18,458 nucleotides of DNA, taken from an uncultured Oscillospiraceae bacterium (GTDB lineage: Bacteria; Bacillota; Clostridia; Oscillospirales; Oscillospiraceae). How positions within the stretch are numbered: position 1 is the first letter of the stretch; the number at the start of each line of letters is the position of its first letter. The position numbers were made by a program, and so were the translations under genes. The notes beneath the pieces are model-generated. The model did not search any database and was not told where the DNA came from. It saw only the letters and a list, made by a program, of their open reading frames with translations. The DNA lies in NCBI GenBank assembly GCA_910584835.1, contig CAJUEG010000051.1, forward strand, positions 1-18,458. Direction: 5' to 3'. Shown here one piece after another: positions 5,266-11,839 of this stretch.

Positions 5266-6126
5266 TTCCAGTTTCACCCGCCTGCTCACGGCCATGCCAA
5301 AGGCACCCGGCCCCGTGTGGCAGCCGACGCTGAGGGCCAGCGGGTCATAGCGGATCTCCTCGCCCGGGAAGGTCTCGGCGGCCAGGGCCAGCCACGCCTC
5401 CCCCTCCTCCTGGGTCAGGAAGCTCCCCGCCGCCCCGATGCAGATGGGCCAGTCCCGCCGGTGAAACTCCTCCACGCTGCGCTTCATCACGTCCAGCAGC
5501 CTGTGCTTGCAGGCTTCCCGCCCCCGGACGGTGGCGCAGGCGTCCAGCCGCTCCCCCTCGATTTTCAGCAGCGGCTTCAGGTGCAGGATGGAACCCATCG
5601 CGGCGGCGGCAGGCGTGATCCGCCCGCCCCGCTTCAGATACTCCAGCGTGTCCACCCCGATGTAGATGACGGAGTCCAGGGCCATGCGCTCCAGCTCCGC
5701 CTTGATCTCCGCGGCGGTGCAGCCGGCCCGCGCCAAGGCCACAGCGTCCATCACGGCGCTGCGCTGGGTCACGGAAATGCGGTGGTTGTCCACCACCTGC
5801 ACCCGGCCGCCGTAGTCCTCCGACAGACCCATGGCCGCGTGGCAGGAGGCGCTCAGCCCGCTGGACATGGGGATATAGGCCAGCTCGTCACATTCCTCCA
5901 GCGCCCGGTCCCACAGGGCCATCACGTCGCCGGGGGCGGGCTGCGAGGTGGATATGGCCCGCCCGGCCTTCTGGCTGCGGTAAAATTCCTCATAGGTCAG
6001 GGTCACGCCCTCGTAACGGGTCTCCCCGTCGATGAGGATGGGCATGGGGATGACGTACACGCCCAGACTTGCTCCTTCCTCCACAGAGATGCCGCTGTTG
6101 GTATCGGTCATAATCGCGGTTTTCAT
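5173..6126 (-). CDS. DegV-family fatty-acid-binding protein (FakB-like), distal copy with altered C-terminus
   Basis: A 317-residue DegV/FakB protein. FakB proteins bind a free fatty acid and present it to the kinase FakA, giving acyl-phosphate for phospholipid synthesis. N-terminal domain: TDTNSGIS near residue 8, then STSQPAPGDV (59-68), which includes the lipid head-group-binding TSQP motif, and MSSGLSASCHAA. C-terminal domain: YIGVDTLEYLKRGGRI, then LKPLLKIEGE and CHTGPGAFGMAV, the usual end of the family. The last 30 or so residues (from about LELNESRADEG) are unlike DegV and are encoded opposite the prgI remnant, so the natural end was replaced by an insertion. GGGAGG before the ATG; 12 bases after the stop of the other DegV gene, so one operon. 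Confidence 0.88.
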   Translation of the reverse strand: MKTAIMTDTNSGISVEEGASLGVYVIPMPILIDGETRYEGVTLTYEEFYRSQKAGRAISTSQPAPGDVMALWDRALEECDELAYIPMSSGLSASCHAAMGLSEDYGGRVQVVDNHRISVTQRSAVMDAVALARAGCTAAEIKAELERMALDSVIYIGVDTLEYLKRGGRITPAAAAMGSILHLKPLLKIEGERLDACATVRGREACKHRLLDVMKRSVEEFHRRDWPICIGAAGSFLTQEEGEAWLALAAETFPGEEIRYDPLALSVGCHTGPGAFGMAVSRRVKLELNESRADEGQPELFKSHAVAGKEPAQGEGK

Positions 6127-6138
6127 CGCTGCCTCCCG

Positions 6139-7026
6139 TCAATCCACCCGGGGCGAACCCCAGAAAAACAGCGCCACGGTGCCCGGTCCGGTGTGGCTGC
6201 CGATGGTGGTCCCGATGGGGAAGATCTCCACCCTCCCCTGGAGCCTGGGGAACCGCGCTTCCACCAGATCGGCCACAGTCCGGGCGTCCTCCATGCACAG
6301 GGAATGGCAGATAAAGCATTTCCCGCTGTACTCCGGGCCTCCCTCCGCGTGGGCCTCCATCTGCTCCACGATGCGCTGAATGACCCGCCGCTTCCCCCGC
6401 AGCTTTTCCCTGGGGGCCAGATGGCCCTCCGCGTCCATGTTGAGCAGGGGGCAGATGTTCAGCATGGTGCCCACCATGCCCGCCGCTTTAGAGATCCGCC
6501 CGCCCCGGACATAGAAGGACAGGTCGGTGGAGAAGAACCAGTGGTGCATCCGAAGCCTGTTGGCCTCCGCCCAGTCCCGCAGCTCGTCGATGGTCTTTCC
6601 CCGGTCCCGCAGGTCGGCCAGGGTCTCCATCAGCAGCCCGTAGCCGCTGGAAGCCCCCAGGGAATCCACGATATACAGCTTCCGCTCCGGGTAGCGCTCC
6701 CTCAGCTCGTCCCCGGCGATGCAGGCGGCGTTGTACGTCCCCGTCAGGCCCGTGGACAGGGTGACATGGAGGATGTCCAGCCCCTCCGCCAGCATTTTTT
6801 CAAAGTGCGTGATGTATTCCTCCACGCTCACTTGGGAGGTCTTGGTCTCCGCACCGTTGGACATACGCCGGAACAGCTCCTCCGACGGCATGGATACCCC
6901 CATATCGTCCAGATACTCCGTCCCGTCCAGCGTGTACCGAAAGCACACATAGCGCAGGTCCCGTTTTTTCATCCACTCCGGGCTCAGGTCCACCGTGGAG
7001 CAGCTGCTCAAACAAAAATCACTCAT
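6139..7026 (-). CDS. DegV-family fatty-acid-binding protein (FakB-like), proximal copy
   Basis: A 295-residue DegV/FakB paralogue. Visible motifs: CSTVDLSPEWM at the N-terminus, KTSQVSVEEY (the TSQ(P/V) lipid-head-group loop), VTLSTGLTGTYNAA, then YVRGGRISKAAGMVGTMLNICPLLNMDAEG and GSHTGPGTVALFF near the end. The start is the ATG at 7026, with GGAGG about 8 bases upstream; a longer frame reaches 7143 but would cross the intergenic promoter region. The two DegV proteins are clearly different in sequence, which suggests different fatty-acid preferences, as is known for FakB1/FakB2 in staphylococci. No fakA kinase gene is in the window. It lies divergent to the TetR gene, which may control it. 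Confidence 0.9.
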   Translation of the reverse strand: MSDFCLSSCSTVDLSPEWMKKRDLRYVCFRYTLDGTEYLDDMGVSMPSEELFRRMSNGAETKTSQVSVEEYITHFEKMLAEGLDILHVTLSTGLTGTYNAACIAGDELRERYPERKLYIVDSLGASSGYGLLMETLADLRDRGKTIDELRDWAEANRLRMHHWFFSTDLSFYVRGGRISKAAGMVGTMLNICPLLNMDAEGHLAPREKLRGKRRVIQRIVEQMEAHAEGGPEYSGKCFICHSLCMEDARTVADLVEARFPRLQGRVEIFPIGTTIGSHTGPGTVALFFWGSPRVD

Positions 7027-7039
7027 CAGAAAGCCTCCG

Positions 7040-7068
7040 TTGACAGGTAAAATGAAAGGCGATATAAT
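7040..7068 (+). promoter_or_regulatory. Consensus sigma-A promoter for the TetR gene
   Basis: TTGACA at 7040-7045, a 17-base spacer and TATAAT at 7063-7068, a perfect match to consensus. It lies in the 137-base gap between the divergent degV operon and tetR; the -35 box is only 14 bases from the degV start codon. TATCACAT occurs twice in the gap (7081-7088, 7139-7146). No clean palindromic operator or minus-strand promoter was identified. Confidence 0.85.
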
Positions 7069-7163
7069 ACGGTACAAGTGTATCACATCACCTTTCGGGC
7101 GGCAATGCCCCCTTCCGGGACAAAATCCGGGTTTTCGTATCACATTGTCAGGAGGAAACCCCC

Positions 7164-7781
7164 ATGGACAAGCGGAAAGCGGAAAATCTGCGGGTGAAGC
7201 AGAGCATCACCAACGCGCTCTTTGCCCTGATGAGGGAAAAGAGCCTGTCCGACGTCCAGATCACCGAACTGGTCGGACGCGCCGGGGTGGCCCGGGCATC
7301 CTTCTACCGCAATTACGATTCCAAGGAGGACGTGCTCATCACCCTGATCCGGGACGTGCTGGAGCGGTTCCGGGGGGAGATCAGCATGGAACGGGAAAGC
7401 TTTTACTGCTATGAAAACGTCCTGCTGAGCTTTCAATATTTTTTGAAGTACCGGGACTATATTCTGAATCTATGCCGCTCCGGCTTCCTCTCCGCGCTGC
7501 TGGAGGAGCTGAACCGCTTTCACGAGAGCGTGGAGGGCACCATGGCGTCGTCCTCCATCCAGCGGTATCAGTTGTATACCTATATCGGGGCGCTGCTCAA
7601 CACCGGGCTGGTCTGGCTGTCCGGGGATGTCAGGACCACCCCGGAGGATATAGCGCGCTACTTCTGGGACGCGGCTTCCAAAATGCTGGGCCGGACCGAT
7701 GATCCTATCGCACAACCTTCCAGTGTGTCTGATTCATATCCTGGCCAATCAGTTAAGCCGAAAATGGAATACTTTATTTAA
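7164..7781 (+). CDS. TetR/AcrR-family transcriptional regulator
   Basis: A 205-residue regulator. Residues 10-55 form the TetR helix-turn-helix: ITNALFALMREKSLSDVQITELVGRAGVARASFYRNYDSKEDVL, read in pieces across the domain, with the typical A(x)xSFYRNYxSKEDV recognition-helix end. The remaining all-helical part should bind a ligand and dimerise. AGGAGG about 9 bases before the ATG. A strong consensus promoter drives it. Divergent placement next to the DegV operon suggests that it regulates those genes, possibly in response to a fatty acid or acyl-CoA; that is inference. The last 28 residues (after KMLGR) are not typical of the family and run into the decayed region, so the C-terminus may have been altered. 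Confidence 0.88.
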   Translation: MDKRKAENLRVKQSITNALFALMREKSLSDVQITELVGRAGVARASFYRNYDSKEDVLITLIRDVLERFRGEISMERESFYCYENVLLSFQYFLKYRDYILNLCRSGFLSALLEELNRFHESVEGTMASSSIQRYQLYTYIGALLNTGLVWLSGDVRTTPEDIARYFWDAASKMLGRTDDPIAQPSSVSDSYPGQSVKPKMEYFI

Positions 7782-7819
7782 GCGGGGGTCTTATCTGTTG
7801 GGCCGAATTTATGAACTGA

Positions 7820-8103
7820 CAAACCATACAGAAAAACAGGAATCATTCCGGGAAATTGAATGTGACCTATACCATGGCGGACAATGATCTGTACCTGTTC
7901 AACAAAAATGATACTGTCAGTTTAACACTCCCGGCTGACCTGGAATTTCGATTTAGCGCCACTGCGAAGAACGGCTCGGTTTATACTGCCTCTCCAGAAA
8001 GTATTTCATCAATGGGCAGACCACAAGCGGCTCAGTTGGTTTGCATCCAACGGTTACCGTTGAAGTGGAGACACGGAACGGAGATATACAGGTAACACAA
8101 TGA
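7820..8103 (+). pseudogene. DUF4097-like beta-repeat protein, frameshifted C-terminal remnant
   Basis: One frame from about 7820 reads NHSGKLNVTYTMADND, then NDTVSLTLPADLEFRFSAT and AKNGSVYT. Around 7990-8005 the sense moves to another frame: FINGQTTSGSVGLHPTVTVEV, continuing to ETRNGDIQVTQ and a stop at 8101-8103. Alternating hydrophobic strands ending in (V)E(x)xTxNGDI(x)V(T) look like the C-terminus of DUF4097-type putative adhesin/regulatory proteins. No start codon or N-terminal part is present. Low GC compared with flanking genes. The assignment rests on pattern only. Confidence 0.5.
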
Positions 8104-8384
8104 AAACCAAAAGAAGAGAAAGTGAAAACTGCATGGATTTTATAAAGGTGGTTCATCGGAGGCGCGTTTATCCGCTGATGTACTGCTATGCGGAATTGCC
8201 GGGCCGCCTGGATGTAGATATACTGAAACATTCGGCCTTCGGTCAATTTGTCCCGGAAATACTATGCGCTTATGATTACCGGCACAACCGCCTCATCGGC
8301 AAAGGATGTGGTTCAGACAGCCCTTGCTTTTTTCCACGCGGAATACTGGCATGGTTTTCCGCTCCTTTCGGCGTCTGGACATGA
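8100..8384 (+). pseudogene. Condensation/acyltransferase-like protein, N-terminal remnant
   Basis: The ATG at 8100 overlaps the stop of the DUF4097-like remnant as ATGA, a translational-coupling arrangement kept from an operon. The first 70 residues (MDFIKVVHRRRVYPLMYC, AELPGRLDVDILKHSA and VPEILCAYD) resemble the first strand-helix unit of condensation-domain/alcohol-acetyltransferase-like proteins, where a (x)GxLDxxxL(x) helix is followed by (V)PxL. After LIGKGC the frame becomes unlike protein, and there is no HHxxxD active site. The gene is therefore truncated. The identification is tentative. Confidence 0.35.
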
Positions 8385-8419
8385 AAAAACGCCGCAGACT
8401 TTTTTCAAAATCTGCGGTG
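8384..8419 (-). terminator. Intrinsic terminator on the minus strand
   Basis: On the minus strand, a 9-bp stem (CACCGCAGA/TCTGCGGCG with one G-U pair) with a 12-base loop, followed by TTTTTT (8384-8389). It is about 150 bases past the stop of the polysaccharide polymerase-like gene, and is its most likely terminator. The 8431-8567 gap between them holds nothing I recognise. Confidence 0.7.
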
Positions 8420-8567
8420 TTCGCCGGGGCGCAGAAACGTGCCGTGTCTTGCCGACATCGCCCGTTTTCTGTGCTGTTGTTCACTTGTTTGCGCCGCCCC
8501 GTTTTCCGCTGCCCTTAAAAAACATTGATTTTACCGGGGTTTCTCATGTTTTCTTATGGCAACGCCC

Positions 8568-9998
8568 TTAACGGCCGGCGGTTTTCTTTGGCAGTCGATT
8601 TTGTTCCTGAGTCTGGGCCCACAGCTGCATCCCGGTGACCAGCACGAAGGTGGCCACCGCGGGGGACACCAGCGCGTGGCCCGCAATGGCGGAGATGGCG
8701 AAGCCCATCAGCACGGCGTACAGCGCGGTGCAGTAATCCAGGCTGGCCAGCCGCTGGGCCGGGCGGCGGAAGAACTGGACGATGGCCCACACGAAGAAGG
8801 CCAGGTAGGGCAGATAGTACAGCCCAAAGCCCAGAATGCCGTGGCGCAGCAGCAGGGCCAGGGGGTCCATCTCCACCATGAAGTGCACCTCGCGGCCGTA
8901 GGCGGCCACGTTGGCGTAGCCGATGCCCAGCAGCTTGGCGGCGATGCCGCCCTCGGTATACACCTGGACGGAGGGGCAGGAGCCCAGCAGGCGGCGGCTG
9001 AGGATCTGGTCGATGTGCTCCAGGGTCTCGTTGTTGTTGAGCAGGTCCTTGAGCCAGGTGCCCTTGGCGGCCCGCTGGATTTCCTCGCCCCAGGACAGCA
9101 GGGTCTGCTCCGGATCATTGCCCAGCAGCGCAAAATACACGTTGTCCAGGTAGTCCTTCAGGGGGGAGTTGAGGAAGAAGATCAGAATCAGCACCAGCAG
9201 CCCGGCCATGGCGGCGGTCTGGACCAGCCTCGCCCGGGTGCGCTCCCGGACCAGATGGACCGCCTGCCACACGAAGGCCGCCACGCTGTATACCACGATG
9301 GCGCCGAAGATAATCTTGGTGCCCAGGAAGTTGGCGCTCACCGCCACCGCAAACAGGGTCCACACCGCCAGCGCGCCCTTCCACCAGGTCTTTTTGGTGA
9401 CCTCGGACAGCACCTGGGCGCAGTACTGCATGGTGAAGGGGGCCGTAATGGCCATAATGCAGCCCACCTCATTGGCGGCGTAGAACCAGCCCCGGAAGCC
9501 CATGCCCGCATTGCCGTAGGACACGAAGCTGGTGCCGGTGGCCACGGCGACGGGGATGACGCTGGCGTAGATTCCCCCCGCCAGGGCGATGGCCCGGGTG
9601 GTGACCAGATAGCCGTACTGCTTGTACGCCGCCCAGAGGAAGAGGAACACGAAGGGGAAGAAGAAGGTCTTGATTACGTCCTTCATATTGCTCACGCACA
9701 GGGACAGCCCGCCCAGGGTGAACATATAGCCCATAAACAGCGCCAGGTAGGCCAGCAGCGCCCCGGTGTAGATCATCACCCGCTTTTTCCCCGGGAAATC
9801 GCTGACAAACACGGTGTACAGGAAAGCCGCGGCCATGAACAGCGAACGCACCACGATGCCCACCGTGACGGGATGCTCGAATTCGGCGCCCAGGCCGGTG
9901 AGCACGTCCAGCAGGGGCTGGCACAGGATGTAGACGGCCAGGATCACCGGCAGCCGGACCTTTGCCTCTGTCTGGAGTTTTGCGCGCAAATTCTGCAT
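8568..9998 (-). CDS. O-antigen ligase/polymerase-like integral membrane protein
   Basis: A 476-residue polytopic membrane protein with roughly eleven to twelve hydrophobic segments and a large central non-membrane loop (about residues 275-350, LNSPLKDYLDNVYFALLGND to EGGIAAKLLGIGY). The layout matches the Wzy/WaaL O-antigen ligase superfamily: GMGFRGWFYAANEVG, where a conserved N(x)xG motif lies before a membrane helix; a long external loop; then VEMDPLALLLRHGILGFGLYY, like the (D)xxxxLxxxGxxG(x)xxx(Y) motif of the loop end. Its role would be polymerising or transferring a surface glycan at the outer membrane face. GGAGG sits 10 bases before the ATG. No glycosyltransferase genes adjoin it, so the substrate is unknown. 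Confidence 0.8.
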   Translation of the reverse strand: MQNLRAKLQTEAKVRLPVILAVYILCQPLLDVLTGLGAEFEHPVTVGIVVRSLFMAAAFLYTVFVSDFPGKKRVMIYTGALLAYLALFMGYMFTLGGLSLCVSNMKDVIKTFFFPFVFLFLWAAYKQYGYLVTTRAIALAGGIYASVIPVAVATGTSFVSYGNAGMGFRGWFYAANEVGCIMAITAPFTMQYCAQVLSEVTKKTWWKGALAVWTLFAVAVSANFLGTKIIFGAIVVYSVAAFVWQAVHLVRERTRARLVQTAAMAGLLVLILIFFLNSPLKDYLDNVYFALLGNDPEQTLLSWGEEIQRAAKGTWLKDLLNNNETLEHIDQILSRRLLGSCPSVQVYTEGGIAAKLLGIGYANVAAYGREVHFMVEMDPLALLLRHGILGFGLYYLPYLAFFVWAIVQFFRRPAQRLASLDYCTALYAVLMGFAISAIAGHALVSPAVATFVLVTGMQLWAQTQEQNRLPKKTAGR

Positions 9999-10055
9999 AT
10001 TCTCTATACCTCCATACGCCGTTTGACGTCCCTTCCTTCAAAACACAGCTTACTT

Positions 10056-10084
10056 AGTATAGTATAGCTTGGCGGATAATGCAA
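10056..10084 (-). promoter_or_regulatory. Sigma-A promoter of the polymerase-like gene
   Basis: On the minus strand, TTGCAT (10079-10084), a 17-base spacer and TATACT (10056-10061), 58 bases before the start codon. A second overlapping TATACT (10061-10066) gives only a 12-base spacer and is less likely. Confidence 0.7.
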
Positions 10085-10094
10085 TAAAAAATCG

Positions 10095-10119
10095 TTCAAA
10101 AGAATGTTAACATTTTGAA
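10095..10119. repeat. AT-rich imperfect palindrome just upstream of the promoter (possible operator)
   Basis: TTCAAAA ... ATGTT / AACAT ... TTTTGAA, with a perfect 12-base core AATGTTAACATT at 10103-10114. It ends 11 bases upstream of the -35 box on the minus strand, a position used by activators. No regulator can be named. Confidence 0.5.
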
Positions 10120-10126
10120 AAGATAG

Positions 10127-10164
10127 AAATCAGCCCTCCGCGCCGCGGCGCGGAGGGCTGATTT
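10127..10164. terminator. 38-base perfect palindrome, probable bidirectional terminator
   Basis: A perfect palindrome: AAATCAGCCCTCCGCGCCG at 10127-10145, exactly complementary to 10146-10164. The outer four bases are AAAT/ATTT, giving a short U-run on both strands. It separates the metK unit from the polymerase-like gene; without a longer T-run its strength as a terminator is uncertain. Confidence 0.6.
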
Positions 10165-10404
10165 GCGGGACCCATTTGGATGAAACATCCTCAGGCGGAA
10201 TAAATCCGCCCTGCGGCAAAACCCCGCATGCACCGCTTGGTGCGCGTTTGGCCGCCCTGCGGCTTACAGCGCGGCCTTGATGGCCTCCACCTCGTCGCCA
10301 CAAACTCCATATTCCTGCCTTTCACCTTCGGCGAAAGCTCGTCCATTGCGTTGTGGCTCCTCTCCCCACAAAGCCTGAGGAACGGCTTTGTGGGGGCCCC
10401 GATA
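10165..10404. other. Non-coding metK downstream region with repeats and hairpins
   Basis: No gene seen. It contains CCGCCCTGCGGC twice (about 10207-10218 and 10252-10263), a small hairpin GGCGGA-ATAAA-TCCGCC (10194-10210), the metK-like echo at 10264-10296, and a perfect 12-bp hairpin (CCCCACAAAGCC at 10364-10375 and its complement at 10384-10395) that is not followed by a T-run on either strand. Confidence 0.55.
10264..10296 (-). pseudogene. Short echo of the metK 3' end
   Basis: On the minus strand this reads DEVEAIKAAL and a stop, nearly the same as the metK C-terminus TDMVEAIKSAL and stop at 10405. Similarity does not extend upstream (the preceding codons read EYGVCG). It looks like a partial duplication or the remainder of a deleted second copy; chance cannot be excluded for 30 bases. 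Confidence 0.4.
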
Positions 10405-11586
10405 TTACAGGGCGCTTTTAATGGCCTCCACCATATCCGTCTTTTCCCAGGGCAGGTCCAGCTCGGGGCGGCCAAAGTGGCCATAGGCGGCGGTCTGGCG
10501 GTAGATGGGCCTGCGCAGGTTCAGGCGGTTGATGATGGCGGTGGGGCGCAGGTCGAACACCTTGTCCACCGCCGCCTCCAGCGCCTCGTCGCTGACAGAG
10601 CCGGTTCCGAAGGTGTCCACCCGCACGGACACGGGCTTGGCCACGCCGATGGCATAGGCCAGCTGCACCTGGCACTTGTCGGCCAGGCCGGCGGCCACGA
10701 CGTTCTTGGCCACCCAGCGGGCGGCGTAGGCTGCGGAGCGGTCCACCTTGGTGGGGTCCTTGCCGGAGAAGGCGCCGCCGCCGTGGGGGGCGGACCCGCC
10801 GTAGGTGTCCACGATAATCTTCCGCCCGGTGAGGCCGGAGTCGCCCTGGGGTCCGCCCACCACAAAGCGGCCGGTGGGGTTGACCAGGATCCGGGTATTT
10901 TCGTCCAGCAGGGCGGCGGGAATGGTGGGCTTCACCACCAGCTCGATCATATCGGCCCTGATCTGCTCCAGGGTGGCCTCGGGGGCGTGCTGGGTGGACA
11001 GCACCACCGTGTCCACCCGGACGGGCCTGCCGTCCGCGCCGTACTCCACGGTGACCTGGCTCTTGCCGTCGGGCCGGAGGTAGTCCACCAGCTTCTCCTT
11101 ACGTACCTGGGTGAGCCGCTGGGCCAGCTTGTGGGACAGGGAGATGGCCAATGGCATCAGCTCCTCCGTCTCGGTGCAGGCGTAGCCGAACATCATGCCC
11201 TGGTCGCCCGCGCCGTTGTCCAGCCCGTCGTCCAGCTCCCCCTCCTTGGCCTCCAGCGCCTTGTCCACCCCCAGGGCGATGTCGGGGGACTGCTCGTCGA
11301 TGTTGGTGATGACGGCGCAGCTGTCGCCGTCGAAGCCGTACTTGGCCCGGTCATAGCCGATGTCCCGGATAACCTGGCGGGCGATCTTGGGTATGTCCAC
11401 ATAGCAGGAGGTGGTGATCTCCCCCATGATGTGGACCAGGCCGGTGGACACGGCGGTCTCGCAGGCCACCCGGGCCGCGGGGTCCTTTTCGATGATGGCG
11501 TCCAGGATGGCGTCGGAAATCTGGTCGCAGATCTTGTCGGGGTGGCCCTCGGTCACCGATTCAGAGGTAAACAGTCTTTTTGCCAT
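10405..11586 (-). CDS. metK: S-adenosylmethionine synthase
   Basis: A 393-residue cytosolic enzyme making S-adenosylmethionine from methionine and ATP. All signature regions are present: GHPDKICDQISDA at 14-26 (ATP and Mg binding), GAGDQGMMFGYA at 125-136 (the MetK hexapeptide), and the P-loop-like GGGAFSGKDPTKVDRS at 269-284. Length is typical (about 390). AGGAGA lies 8 bases before the ATG. It is transcribed alone behind a SAM-I riboswitch and leader terminator, so high SAM should shut it off. The promoter is near consensus. No obvious deviation from the family. Confidence 0.98.
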   Translation of the reverse strand: MAKRLFTSESVTEGHPDKICDQISDAILDAIIEKDPAARVACETAVSTGLVHIMGEITTSCYVDIPKIARQVIRDIGYDRAKYGFDGDSCAVITNIDEQSPDIALGVDKALEAKEGELDDGLDNGAGDQGMMFGYACTETEELMPLAISLSHKLAQRLTQVRKEKLVDYLRPDGKSQVTVEYGADGRPVRVDTVVLSTQHAPEATLEQIRADMIELVVKPTIPAALLDENTRILVNPTGRFVVGGPQGDSGLTGRKIIVDTYGGSAPHGGGAFSGKDPTKVDRSAAYAARWVAKNVVAAGLADKCQVQLAYAIGVAKPVSVRVDTFGTGSVSDEALEAAVDKVFDLRPTAIINRLNLRRPIYRQTAAYGHFGRPELDLPWEKTDMVEAIKSAL

Positions 11587-11619
11587 GGTTGCTTCTCCTT
11601 TCTTTTTTGGAAGAGGCTG

Positions 11620-11649
11620 AAAAAGCCCCCGCCGGCTTGCGGCGGGGGC
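11620..11649 (-). terminator. Riboswitch expression-platform terminator of metK
   Basis: On the minus strand, a 10-bp GC stem (arms at 11640-11649 and 11625-11634) with a 5-base loop, then TTTTT (11620-11624). It lies between the SAM aptamer and the metK ribosome site, and would form when SAM is bound. Confidence 0.85.
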
Positions 11650-11669
11650 AGAATGGGTTCAGTTCTCTC

Positions 11670-11757
11670 CTCATCTTGCGTTTCCGCCGGACTTGGCACC
11701 TTGCTTTGCAGGTTGCCGTGGCTTCATTGGGCCGGTCCCTCCGCCACTCTTGATAAG
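11670..11757 (-). promoter_or_regulatory. SAM-I riboswitch (S-box) aptamer
   Basis: Minus-strand sequence carries the S-box core in order: CTTATCAAGAG at the 5' side, GGCGGAGGGACCGGCCC, ATGAAGCC, CGGCAACC, GGTGCCAAGTCC and GATGAG closing helix P1 (CTTATC with GATGAG, one G-U pair). It senses S-adenosylmethionine. Genes under this element are methionine and SAM genes, which fits metK directly downstream. The mechanism here is transcription attenuation, since a terminator follows. Confidence 0.95.
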
Positions 11758-11779
11758 GGTTATTTACTTGTACGGTTTT

Positions 11780-11807
11780 ATTATAGCACGCCTTTCCCCG
11801 CTGTCAA
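11780..11807 (-). promoter_or_regulatory. Sigma-A promoter of the metK riboswitch transcript
   Basis: On the minus strand, TTGACA (11802-11807), a 16-base spacer and TATAAT (11780-11785), about 20 bases upstream of the aptamer. The MATE gene ends just 33 bases further right with no clear terminator, so read-through into the riboswitch leader is possible. Confidence 0.85.
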
Positions 11808-11839
11808 TGGGCAGTTGGAGAAAAACGTAAAGTTTTGGC

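Noticed and set aside
5317..7050. 577-codon plus-strand open frame opposite the two DegV genes
   Set aside because: Shadow of the GC-rich DegV coding strand: low-complexity composition, no ribosome site and no known domain.
8556..10067. 503-codon plus-strand open frame opposite the polymerase-like gene
   Set aside because: The composition is H/Q/G-rich with no membrane segments or motifs, while the opposite strand encodes a clear polytopic membrane protein.
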